Below, one piece after another: positions 21,541 to 32,992 of a stretch of DNA of 64,000 bases (the stretch's first letter is position 1; each line of letters opens with the position of its first letter). This DNA comes from Tribonema minus. Its lineage: Eukaryota > Sar > Xanthophyceae > Tribonematales > Tribonemataceae. The notes beneath the pieces are model-generated. The model was given only the letters and a program-made list of their open reading frames with translations. It did no database searches and had not been told where the DNA came from. The stretch covers positions 558,001-622,000 of the forward strand of contig JAFCMP010000524.1 in NCBI GenBank assembly GCA_017506865.1, given 5' to 3'. The position numbers and the translations under genes are program-made.

Positions 21541-22026
21541 ACGCAGCTGTAGCGTGGCCGTACTTGAAGTCACCGTCGTAATCATGTCACATCAAGTCCA
21601 CTAGTGCCAGCAGCGTATGTGTGCGCAGCATTGACAGGAGTTTTCACTCTTCTTCACGCTAGCAGGTTGCCGCAGCAGAGGTAAAATGCTCTGGCAACTG
21701 CGATTACCCTTACGCACTCAACCTGGAGAATTGCAGAGGCATCTCAGAACACGACATTTCGAGCGTCGCTTCGTGCGGAGGGCTGCCAGCGAACAGCCCT
21801 ATGGAGTGCATGAACGGAGCAGCAATACGCACGGTGGATGTCATTGAGACTAAATACATCGTCAATGCGTTCACATAAACGGGGTTCAACTTGCTGGTCG
21901 CGCCGCCAGGCTGACTACGGCCGACAGCAGAGACGACACTGACAGAAATGAATTGCCCTTTCTGTTGGTGGTCCCGGAGTGGTCGCCGTGAGCGCTAGGT
22001 CCGGTGGTCACATGACCACAAGCCCG

Positions 22027-22087
22027 AACCCCATATTTGCGCCCGGCGGGCGCACACAATTGACTGCGCCCGGGGGGTCAACCCCCC
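22027..22087. repeat. 61-bp triple-hairpin repeat, copy 1
   Basis: This matches the reverse complement of 32466-32526 with a single mismatch. It packs three consecutive inverted repeats: GCGCCCGGCGGGCGC, then GGGCGCA paired with TGCGCCC around ACAATTG, then GGGGGGTCAACCCCCC. No coding potential. The surrounding sequence is unrelated in the two places apart from CCACAAGCC next to it. Confidence 0.85.
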
Positions 22088-22609
22088 CCCCGCCCAGTGC
22101 GCACTTGAAGTGCAGCATCAGCATCGATGTCGTCGCCGATTGCTACCGCCACGCACAGCCTGGGGCTGTCACGAGTTGCGTACCACCAGATATGGAGGAG
22201 GGTGGCTTATCGATGCGCTTGCGTGGTGGTGCGGCAATTGCCACAGGAGCGGAAGCAAGGTGGGCGAAGACACACGACAAAATTATGATCTGTCTCGCTT
22301 CACCAGTCTGTATGTAGCATCTGTGTGCCTGGAGAGAGAGGCTATGAAGCATGGATTATTGCATGGTTTCATATTGGTGCGTTCGTCATGTATATGAAGC
22401 CATATATAGCGCCATGCACGGATTTCTACCCATCGACAACCGACAACCCAATTTGCAGTTCAACCTGCAACCACAATATCAGCTTTCATGAACTGGTGTT
22501 GCTGCCGCTGCTGTTGCTAGCTACAAAAGCTGGTCTTGTCGAATGTTTTGCACTCTCAGAGCGAGACAGCACCTTGCGGTTGGCAATGTACAGTCTGAGA
22601 GCCGTGTCA

Positions 22610-22802
22610 GAGTTGCTGCCAGCTCGGAGTGCAGCAGGCAGCAGCAGCTGCTGCTGCATCATACTTCGGTGCTGCTGCTGCTCCTGCTGCAGCCCTTGTG
22701 ACATAGTAACGATAAACTGTATGTAGCTGCTGGTGCCGTTCGAGTGGAAGTGCAGCTGCAGCACAGTCGCTTTCTACAGGAGCAGCAATAGCAGCAGCAG
22801 AG
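22610..22802. repeat. CAG/CTG-rich low-complexity segment
   Basis: Interrupted GCA/GCT triplets read as CAG on one side (22626-22646, 22781-22802) and CTG on the other (22667-22696), forming partial inverted pairs. Apparent Ser/Cys- or Gln/Ala-rich frames on both strands are artefacts of the triplets. Confidence 0.6.
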
Positions 22803-23360
22803 CAGCATGTGTGCACAAAGACCACAGTGTATGTATGCCACAGGCCTTCATGTTAAATACTTGGAACCAATCTTTGCCTTAGTATGCTTGACTGTTGCAC
22901 AAACATGTCATGTCAAGGCCTGTGGCACACGTGGTAATTAACCATGCATGTCTGGCACAACATGATACAGAGGCATAGCTGGCCCAGTGCTGCAAATCTT
23001 GACTTATGAGCATAGGTAGTAATTTTGAAAAACTGCATCGCATGACAGTAGCACAAGATCCCAATTGACAGCTCGCTGCAGCATGCGACTGCGTCTGTGC
23101 GGTCAGCTGACGTTGTAGTTTATCATGCAGGTGACCATGTCGTGGTTGCGTTGACCTACGTTAGTCAGGGTCTGCTTGTTGTTGGACCTATTTCCCAGTA
23201 AATCCGAACAGGACGGCAGTTATCTTTGATCTTGACAGAGACAATGGCGACGTTGATTGTACGACTCAATTGTGTCAAGTGCAACACAGTGAAGTCTGTT
23301 GCAGCAGCTGCTAGCCACTTGGTGTCACTGCTCACCTTCGATGCTTCACTCCACTTTGCA

Positions 23361-24294
23361 GGTCACCATTATGACCTATACATGGGACCAGTATTGTGAG
23401 GAGTTGGGCCCATTACAGTCAAGAAGGAAGCAGCGGCTTGCATCAATTAGACATCTGATGGAACGAAATGTGAGCATCACCTCTGTGCACTCAGACTTTG
23501 CTGGAGCATATCAGTGAGTCATGCGCTTTTGTGATGGCTAGCATTGTCGCATAAGCAAGCCTGCGTGCAACTTGTGTCACTAACCAGCATGGGATCTTCT
23601 TACTATGGAGTTTAGTACTCATATGTTCTTCATGTGTGAAATCATTATTGTAGGAGCAGCACATGAAGATCCTCATGCATTCAGCAAATGAACCGCTTCA
23701 TGCTGAAATACCTAATTGTTGACATCACCTGTGGTCAACGAAGGTAGCTTTTGCGAGTCATGCAGTAATTGTAGGCAGTCGATTGATTCATTTGCATAGT
23801 ATCTGATTACCGGCACCACAGAAGCATGAGGTTTTACATGATGTGTCTGCTCAAATTCACAACGATTGCAAGTGGTGCCGAATTGGCGCAAATGGTGTTG
23901 GCTGCCAGCATCCTGTTACAGTGCGCATGTGCAAACTTTCAGGACAGACAGATTGCACCCCTGGCACTGAACATATTGTAAGGGCAACATTTCATGCCCG
24001 CAATAACACTCAGCGGTGGGACGTTGCTTGTTGTCCACAGGAACACCGTCAGGCTTGCATGGTGTAAACATTCAACACAGGGCAGGCTGCCATGTGTGGC
24101 ACCCAGTGGGGTGAAAGTACGTCGTGAGCTGGAAAATGCGCAGGACACCCAGGTTGACAGTATTGACGGAGCGCATGTTGCGGAGGTGCTGCTCAGCATA
24201 GTTCGCTACAGGAAACTGCTGCTGCTCGCCAGCAGTAAGCCTGAGCTTGATTTTATTAATGTACAAAACTTTACCAGGCTATTGATGTTGCCAT
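23361..24294 (+). CDS. Hypothetical protein, possibly two or more exons
   Basis: A first piece (about 23361-23512) follows a CAG acceptor and ends at a donor (ATCA then GTGAGT). It reads VTIMTYTWDQYCEELG and RKQRLASIRHLMERNVSI. A later piece (about 24040-24294) reads VKVRRELENAQDTQVDSI and AEVLLSIVRYRKLLLLASS and ends in a stop. They are coding-like and converge on the transposase gene to the right, but I cannot prove they are joined, and I recognise no domain. Confidence 0.35.
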
Positions 24295-24751
24295 GACAGT
24301 GCAATTCTTGACTTCATTATGCATTGTTGCCGTTGCGATGAAGTGATCACCCAATGACTTTGATTCATGCACAACCTGATCTGCTGCGTCAGCAAGCTAC
24401 TGAATTGCCATTCGCGTAAACACCTAAGCAGCGACCTGCGCTATATGCAGGCTGTCAGTGGATTGTTCGAAGCTGAGGTGATTCGCAGGCACGATCTTGT
24501 AGGCGTGACCACCTACTCCGGGGCAAACTGCATAGACATACGCTGCTGTCACAACGGCAGCGCATCCGATCTAGTGCCGATATTAATATATGCATGATGA
24601 CATGACACTTTGTCAGCAACGCCATATGGCAAATGCACAGAACTATGATGCTAGACTTGAGTGGCATTAATTTGAACAGCAGTGGCAGAACACAGATGAC
24701 ATCGTAAGGCAACAGTCATAATAATTCACGTTGTCACATGAGACGACGCCT

Positions 24752-27700
24752 TCACCTGAGCTTCTTGCTAATGCCCCCACGGCTACTGTCCTTGCCACGT
24801 TTCTTAAGAGGCTTGTGAGACCGCTTGTGCACAACCAAAGGATCGTGAACAACGCCATCTATCCTGTCGCGACCTATCTTGCACAGATCCTTAGCCAGCT
24901 GCAATGCCTGGTGAGGTGGCACTGCTTTCAGGTCTTGGCAGAGCTTTCTAAAAAGTGCAAAAACATTTGCGTGGATTACACTAGCATTGTCAGGCAAGGC
25001 CTCAGGTGCCACTGCTTCATCGCTGTTCGCACTGGCGGTGACAACACCACCTGCTGCTGCTGCATACCGCTGGGCAGCAAGCGCCACTACCTTGGCAAGC
25101 ACAACTTCCTGACCATCACCATTGGTTATGCAAAATGCTGTCAAGTCCACAGATGGACGCAGCCAACGGCGCTGTGTGTTCCGAAAGACAGCCAGCGCTA
25201 CAGGTCGTGCTACATGCATTCTACGGTTGGCTGCTGCTGCTGCGCTCGACGTTATGCTGCTCAGCGCGTCAGTGTTCGCGCTGCACCCCCCCGCACAACT
25301 AGTCCTGAGCACAGTCAGGATCGTCTGCATTGGGCTTGCCGTGCGCGCGGTTTGGATCACTGCTTTGGCGCTGTCTGTCGACAAGCACCTCAAGGGTGTC
25401 CCATCAATTGCCGTAATCACATCGCCAATGAGAATGAGGCCACTTGCCTCTGCCGGCAGTTTGACCCTTGGCGCCGCCTTGCTTCTGACAAACTGTTTCA
25501 CCTTGACTGCGTCGGATGCGCCGCTGAAAAAGTCAAAGATGAGCCCAAGCCCCTGACCCTCCGCCATGGTCAGCGTCACAGCTACCTGGCGACGGGCCGG
25601 TGCTGCTGCGCCATTGTGTCCAGCGTCGTCACGGGAATCCTCATCAGACTCCTCGGCCCCCCCTCCCACAGTGCCGACAGGTACATGCGGCAAACAGGCC
25701 ACTATGTGCCTGCAGAGCATGCCGGTGCGCGTTGTCTCTAGGCAGCTGCAATGTGCAGCGCCGGACATGGCGATGACGACGTCATGGCACATGCGGCCAA
25801 GGGTTGGCTCCACTGTGAACCATTGGTGTGACTCAAACGCTGAGCTCCCCTGCACAATGCTGTGCAGCATCACAATGCTGGCCCGCTTGGTGTCGTTTTC
25901 ATCGAGTGGCGCATCAGGCTCGAGTTCGGATGCGACCTCAGCGTCTGCAAAGGAGGGTATGCAGTAAGGGTGAGCTCGATGAAAGGTCATACATGCAACA
26001 ATGGACATTGTCAACTAGTTCTGCATTCGCACCTGGCATATGAGCTCTCAACTTTTCCTATAAAGCACGCAGTGCTATGACATCTTCTGCCTACGTCATG
26101 TGCACTTGCTGGGACTGACAACATGGTGATGGTGGTTGTGTAGCGAACACCTCTGTCTAGGAAAATAAGCGGATGAGTGGAATTGAGATTTGTGCCTGAG
26201 GTGTCACTTGTGCTTTTGGCTCTAGTCTGGTAAGTGCAACATGTGCCTGACGAGAAGTGCTGAGTTTTACAAAATACCTGCCTGTCCTACAGTCACCCAT
26301 GTTCATATGTACGCTGGTATGATCTGCACCATGGTAATTAGAAATGTCAATCCTTCCGGTCAAGCATGGACGCCTTGACTAATCTATGTAACAGTTCTTG
26401 TATGCCACCATACTCAGTTGAACACATGCAAGCCACATTCTAGAGTCCATTTGCACATGTGGGTTCCATGGGTTTCATGTTATCATTGGACACTTTTCAT
26501 TGATGTGCGTTGTGTGCGCTCGCATGTAGATGATTTTACCCGGACTCATCATACCAAGAGTTGAAGACCCTGACCCCCCCTTCCCCCCCTCAGTTGACAT
26601 GATGACCCTGTGCTGACGTGCCGCATCACACACTACAGCTCCTTCGTAGGCAAATGAGAGAAAAGAATACGCAATGACGTGGTGATGGTACGGCTTCTGC
26701 AGTCTACAAGCCTGTGGCATACGCGGGCTTGGCAATGACGCCAAACAACAGAACCTGCAAGGCACCAGCATCAGAATCTGATGCAACAAAGTACTGCAAT
26801 AAAACTGCTGGGACTAGCTAGAGGTGACGGACTGGAATGAATGCATCTGGCCTGGTTACAGTTGCAGTGCTGCGGATTTGATATGCACATGCTCAGTGCA
26901 CTAATGGCAGTAGATTGCCGCTGCCCTCAGGCCTCAGCTGGGCTGCTGGGGTTTCTCCCCCAGCCTCAATGACACTTCTGCCCTGGTTACTTCACTACTG
27001 GACGTTCTCAGTTGCCATTCTGCATTGCGTTCAAGATGAGAGAATCTTGCAGTGACCCATACAGAAAGGAGTTTTGGTGTGCAGCTGGTGCCTCACATTC
27101 TACACTGTGGACTGAATCAACTGCTATGCACTGAATTGCGTTGAGCTTAGAGAATCTTTAACTGACACCTACAACTGTACGCGAAGGAGTTGTGGTGAAT
27201 ACAACATGCTTTGCTCAACATACTTCGCTCATCAACAGCTACCTTCATGCACACTTGAAGCCTACACACCTTGAGCTGCCAATTGCTGGTCGTTAACCTC
27301 AAAAGTACTTGAAGTTGAAGTAATGGTGTGTCTTGAGAGATGGAGTGATGGAATGTACTGAGGTTTACTGCAGCTCACCAGCATCGCTGTTCACGGTCAG
27401 CACGCTCTCCCGTGCACACGTCCTGACAGAGTACCGATCTGCAGACCGCACTTGGCTCACAAGAGACTTGAAGCAGTGGTAGGTGCCGTCTCGCCGCGCC
27501 ACAAGCAGTAGGTTGCGGTATATGGCTTGCAGACAGGAGTCCATGCCCTCCAGAGCTACGTCATAAGCAGCCGTGCGAACGGTGGCCTCCATGTACAGAT
27601 GATCTTCCGAGGTGTACCTAGAGCGACAAAGGCATCGAAGTGAGCGGAGTCAAACCACTTCTGTACAGGTAATCAAAGGACACATGCAAATGAAACAGAT

Positions 27701-30700
27701 ATGACATGTCATGAGATTTTGGATTTCACTAGCATCGGCCTGATCCACAAAAGAGCATCGCGTATACAAACATTTTAAACAGTAGTCACTGAGCACAGTG
27801 CACTGTGATATCTGGCCATGGCCAACGCGTGCAGCAACACCCTGAGGAAGGCAGATTATTATCCGCTTGTAGCAGCCGGTTTCTTACCTGGCAGTGATAT
27901 TTTCAAGCGTTTGCTTCAGGTGGCAGAGCGTGGTGACCTTCAACAGTTCCGCTTTCAGGATGCCAAAGTACCCCTCGCAACGGCGAGTAGAGTTGATGCC
28001 GAGGGTGAGGACGCCAAGGCGATAGCAGAATGCCCAGCGCTCCCGGATGGGGTAGATCGTGTCGTTGAGGTACTTCATGACATCGTCATCGCTGGCGCCA
28101 GCATCCACTAGGGCGTCCAACAGTCCCTTCCATGCCCCCTGAAAACTTGCTTCCGTAGGAGCACGCGATGCGCGCTGCATAAGGCTCCTGAACATCTGCG
28201 AACATCAAGGAAGAGGCCTCGGTCAGACCAATTGCGCACCCTGAAAGCGCAAATGCGACTTAGACCATTGCTTTATGTACGGTCCCTAATGCCAAGTATC
28301 ATTGAAGCTAGGTAATGTCACATGTCGCCCGTTGTCACCTGCTGACTACTGCAACGTTGAAGTTGATATCAATCCTGTAGTATGTCTTCAAGCATGTATG
28401 GCATGTATGTATTATTATATCTGGGTGGTTGAATAATCCCAAATATGCATTTTTGTGTGATTGCACCCCATATTTGCGCCTAACGGGTTGCTTGCGTGAT
28501 ATCTTACTTTACTTGCGCCATTTCTTTGTTAATCTCAAGTTACCTCAACTCCAATATCACTGCAGAACATTCACAATTGCAGTTGAACTAGATTCGACCA
28601 ACAAGTGATTGACCGAAGCGGATGAGACGGGCCAATACCATGGTAGTACTCAACTTCAATAAACTCAGACTGACAGAGTGATCTTCCCTATAGCACAAGT
28701 GCCTTGAATTCATTTGCACTGCAAGCTTGCGTTTGGGCTGAGCGAGGCCTGCAGGTAATTATTGTTGTTGGTTTGATGACACCGCATTTTCAGCATACTA
28801 CTTACTGCATGCAGCATGCACAAGTCAACCTGGCATTTTATGCATGCATGCACTATGTGCTGTCCCGCCTTGTTTGCTTGATGAAAGCTGCAAATGGTGT
28901 GATGTATGCCTGTGTGCAAGCGCCGCAGCCCACACTGAAAGCTTTTGTGACATTGCAAGGTGGACGATAGCACACAAGCCCACCACGCCGCTCTTATTCC
29001 AGCTCCGTCATAACTGTGAGCATGTGTGCATGAGCATAGCTTTCTTCGTCAGTCCTGCGAGCTTGAAGACTTTACTACTACGTACATACACATTGGCAAT
29101 GCAAAGGTGCACAAGCAGCTTGGCTGACACATGCCAGCTTCTTCACAACTGCTACAGAAAGGCGCTACTGCTTTGTCCGCACAGACCATGCAGTGGACTG
29201 CATCACATCTTCTGCAGGACACTTCTTCATGGACGCGTGCTTTGTGGTATGGCTGTGCTGTTTTGCTGAACATGCTTGGCAGAGGCCTCAAACCGTACCT
29301 TGAGAAACCTACAAGCGCAGTGTCGATACGTTTGGCACAGAGATCATCTTCTGTACATAATGATAACACCTACTCGCTCTGCATTGCACATTGAAACCTC
29401 CACCGAAGACGCACATGGTATTTGATTGAGCGACTGTACACATGGCGTGCAAGCGACCCACATCAATGTGCAGGCACAACCTACACGCACAATAATCGAG
29501 GTGGACCTAGTCAGACAGGGCAACATATGACACAAGACATCTGCGCACCTCCTGTGCTGCGATGTGCCTAGCTTCTTGGTAAAGTTTGTATCCAGCATAC
29601 TTACACTGTTGATTCCGTTCACATGCTTGAGCTTTCACACCTATGGCTTGACTTGATAACCTTGCCAATAACAGACATGGACTTGAACGAATGCTGACTT
29701 GCCTGCCAAGCATCCCCCAACTTCCCCTTCAGCATCTCCTTGATGTTCTTGAAGAAGTGCCATTCGCAGATAAGATGGACAGTGCCAGGCCAAGCCAAGG
29801 TCTGCCTCCGCTGCCGCATCTCTGCAACCGAACACAAAATCCAGCAATGACACAGTTATCGCAACATCATTGCTGGGCACAGTATAGAGAGGGTGATTGC
29901 TGAAGCAGCAGAGGTGCTCGTCCCACTCTACTAAATTTCAGTATCACCTGAAATTGGCGTACCTGTCTGTGAAACATACGGACGGATAGTGGCCGCCGAC
30001 CATCTTCACATAGTGGACAAAGAACCACGAAAACGCCTCCGTGTCCTCACGTTCCAGCAGCGCCTGGCAAAACATTCGCGTCCTGGAAACACGCAGACAA
30101 GCACAAAGAATTGTATCTTGATCAGCACCGGTGAACATGAACATGATAGGTGATGCAGCCTGTAATTGCACAGCATGACACAAAGCCCTGTACAATATGA
30201 CCAAAGCACAGATTACATCACATCTTGTCCATATAGGTGCATGCAAATAATTTGAAAGAACACACTTACTTGCTGTCACCATTGACCCCAACGATGATGC
30301 TCAGCGCCAGCCCATATTTGTTCGTTCCAAAAGTGCAGTCCTGCAATCCATACAGTGAGCACAGGCAGGTGACAGGCAGGTGACGCAACAAAGTGTCGCA
30401 TGATGACAACGAACCACAAGACATGACAATCCTGGCCACGAGTTCAGGCGCCAAATGCAAATTGATTCTCATTTACAAAAATTCATGAGATTGATTACGC
30501 ACACGTATTTGCCATGACTTCTAATGCCCACAAGGCTCACAACGTTTTTTGTCCTCCAGCAGCAGCTCCAGAAAGTGATTACGCCCGTACACATACTCCA
30601 AGAACTTGAAGTGCACGTCCAGCTATCATTATCATCAGATACTGAAAAGTGCTTGTTCAGTTTGTTTGTAAAGCAACAAACTCCTGATCACATGTCATGA

Positions 30701-31992
30701 AAAGGTCGATTGGGCAAGAAGAAAGCTGTTGGTAAACCTGCTCCGGGCGGTAAAAAGAGCAAAGGCATGCAATGCACGAGTTTCACAACTTCAAGATATG
30801 ATGAAGGCACGATTTCTGGTGTTTGCTGTTAACCCTTGTATACAAAATCATTTCAATTGCGGCATTCATATTAGTATTGAAGCTGCTGCTTGGTGTTGCT
30901 GTTGCGGGTAAACAATGAATGGACATCATCAACGTCATCTCTTTTCATTGGAATCAACTGCATGATGAAAAGCAAGCAACGAAAGATATAAAGTTATTCA
31001 ATTCATGCTGCATAGGAATGCTTGCGCCACTACTTGTATTGGTAAGGCATCGTGAAAGGTACTTGCCACCTTCACACTGTAACAGTATTTGTCTCTGGCA
31101 GTACTGCAGTTGACTTGTACCGAGCCATGATCAATTCATCGCAATGGCGGGACAAGCCAGCAATACTGCAACCTATTTGGTAGCGGGCACTTGACGGCGA
31201 GGATAATTGCCCCATTCTGCTTGGATCTGCACCGTTCTAAAGCCAAAACTCAGAGGTGCATACCTGTTGAATGACATCCAAGCCAAACTCCATCGCCCTC
31301 TCAACCTGGTCCTGGGTCGCCCAGAAAGCACGCTTGAACGAGCAGTCGTCCGCTAACTCGTATTCCGCGTATCCTCCAGCTTTCTGCACTGCGCCGAGCT
31401 GTTTGATGAACTCCTGGCAGTCACCTGTTGTGAAGGCAATTCTATCTGCTACCTTTGCTGCCGTGTTGTTGAGCAGATGAAGGGCAGGCTGGTCAAAGAC
31501 TGCAGCAAAGTCACCACCAAAATACAGGCTGACTACAGCACGCTGCAGCGTTTTGCCACGCATGTTGGGCGCAACGCACAGGGCCTGCACACACGAAATG
31601 ATCTCTTCAGTGAGCTCCGCTTTGGTGATGATGCGCCCAGCATTAGATGGTGGTGGTGATCCCGCAAGCACGGCAAAGTCATGGTTGTGGCCCTCCCTGA
31701 AGGAGCATGGGGTGTTGTTGGCCGGTAGCTTCACACGCCACTGGGGGCCAATGTTGGCATGCTGTGAGTTCTCCACAGAGGTTTCAAGCACTACTTTCAA
31801 CCGCCACTTGCAATCGCACCTGATGCAAGGCTTTACTGATCGAGCCTTGACATCTGGGCATTGATCTGACCGCTTCACAGGGGGGTTTCCCGCACGGTTG
31901 CAGTAGATGTCGTAGCTGTTGGCATGCTTTGATCTCATTAAGGCGACGAAGCCAGCAGCTGCAGCCAATGGCTTGACTGCGCTCAACGCTTC
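24752..31992 (-). CDS. MULE/FAR1-type transposase with SWIM zinc finger fused to a PDZ domain (split gene)
   Basis: Exons on the minus strand: 31992-31264, 30622 to about 30526, 30340-30270, 30082-29963, about 29821-29641, 28187-27888, 27617-27379 and 25944-24752 (stop). The first is a FAR1/WRKY-GCM1-like zinc-binding domain (CIRCDCKWRLKVVL, EGHNHDF). The DDE core follows: DCTFGTNKYGLALSIIVG (first Asp), LLEREDTEAFSWFF and CFTD (second Asp), PGTVHLICEWHFFKNIKEML (the C..WH motif) and LGINSTRRCEGYFGILK (Glu). The last exon has a SWIM finger (CSCLETTRTGMLCRHIVAC), then a PDZ domain (GQGLGLIFDFF, GLILIGDVITAIDGTPL, TILTVLR) and a basic tail. MULE proteins cut and paste DNA, and FAR1-like relatives act as transcription factors. 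Introns, the extra domain and the lack of visible terminal repeats suggest a domesticated gene. Two junctions (around 30526/30340 and 29963/29821) do not keep phase in my model, so a missed exon or damage is possible. Confidence 0.8.
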
Positions 31993-32465
31993 CTGTGAAG
32001 TATTGAGCGTCTGTTTAGCAGCTCCGCAATGACCTGTGTCATAAATATTGAAAGCATCACGAGCAACGAGGAGGCCGTGTCAGACATGTCAGACATCGCC
32101 GAACGCGGGTGAGGGCTGTATTATTACTGTGGGACCAACTGCCAACGACTAGAAGTGGAGCAGGATGATGGGCTGGTGTCGCAGCAACGTTGAACGCAGG
32201 CTGGCGCGCAATATTGGATACGCGAAGGTGTACGACGGCTATTCCTGCGTGGCGAACTCCGGCGTGGCGAGTGCCGCAGCAGGATGTATTAAAACAGACA
32301 GCAACAGCTGCTGCAGCAGTCCCTGAAGGGTGCTGTCGCAAATCGTCTCACCTGCCCCTCCAAGGGCTCGTTGACAGGCTCAGGGCAGTCCATACGGGCA
32401 CTTTCGGCAACACCACACACACCAGTGCTAGTCTCAAGTACGTGCAACTTCATGGCACCTCAAGC

Positions 32466-32526
32466 GGGGGGTTGACCCCCCGGGCGCAGACAATTGTGTG
32501 CGCCCGCCGGGCGCAAATATGGGGTT
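32466..32526. repeat. 61-bp triple-hairpin repeat, copy 2 (inverted relative to copy 1)
   Basis: Reverse complement of 22027-22087 with one difference (in the ACAATTG loop). It abuts a coding-like minus-strand frame (32535-32831) and lies about 470 bp upstream of the TPR gene. A shorter relative (ACCCCATATTTGCGCC) occurs at about 28467. Confidence 0.85.
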
Positions 32527-32534
32527 CGACCACA

Positions 32535-32831
32535 AGCCATGTCCCTCAGCAGCTCGTCCACATTGGGCCATGCGTCAATGATATGTGGATTGAGCCTGCC
32601 AATATCGTCGAGGTGGACTGCAAGCATGGCCCCTGGCCCTTCAGGTCCTTCACCAAGGAAACGCGGCACACCCCAAACGAGCAGGGTCGGCAGGTCAGGA
32701 CCGGCCACAACATGTATTTTTTCATTTGAGGAGGGGGTGCGAATGGCCGGGGGTGAATTTGTGGGATGTGTAAGGCTTTTGTCCCCCGGCAAAGGTATGC
32801 CTGTCGAATGGCATGTCTGCTCTGACTCCAT
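32535..32831 (-). CDS. Hypothetical ORF ending at the triple-hairpin repeat
   Basis: A minus-strand frame from an ATG at 32831 reads VVAGPDLPTLLVWGVPRFLG, LDDIGRLNPHIIDAWPN and VDELLRDMACG before running into the hairpin repeat. It could be a 5' exon of the minus-strand transposase gene (first recognised exon at 31992), an independent small gene, or a fragment cut by the repeat. Other frames are also open, so evidence is weak. Confidence 0.35.
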
Positions 32832-32967
32832 GCCTCCTTAAATTGCCACAAAGGTTTTCCTCTGGGTAGAAAAGAGCATATCACCGCCGCATCATTCTTC
32901 TATCTTCAAGGGGTGCACTGACTTCCTCTCCTGCGGTCATGTGACCAGAAAGTGGGTGTCCTCGACA

Positions 32968-32992
32968 CAACAGGCAGGCAGGCAGGCAGGCA
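32968..32992 (+). repeat. (GGCA)n microsatellite at the TPR gene start codon
   Basis: About six GGCA units end directly at the presumed start ATG (32993), so length changes would alter the leader but not the protein. Confidence 0.75.

Noticed and set aside
22200-22320. MRLRGG, resembling a ubiquitin-like C-terminus
   Set aside because: No ubiquitin fold upstream and the frame continues after GG. A six-residue match is not evidence.
24731-25741. 336-codon plus-strand frame
   Set aside because: Antisense to the SWIM-PDZ exon. The minus strand carries recognisable domains.
32500-32545. Possible tRNA T-arm (GGTTCGA)
   Set aside because: It belongs to the triple-hairpin repeat; no acceptor stem or anticodon arm can be drawn.
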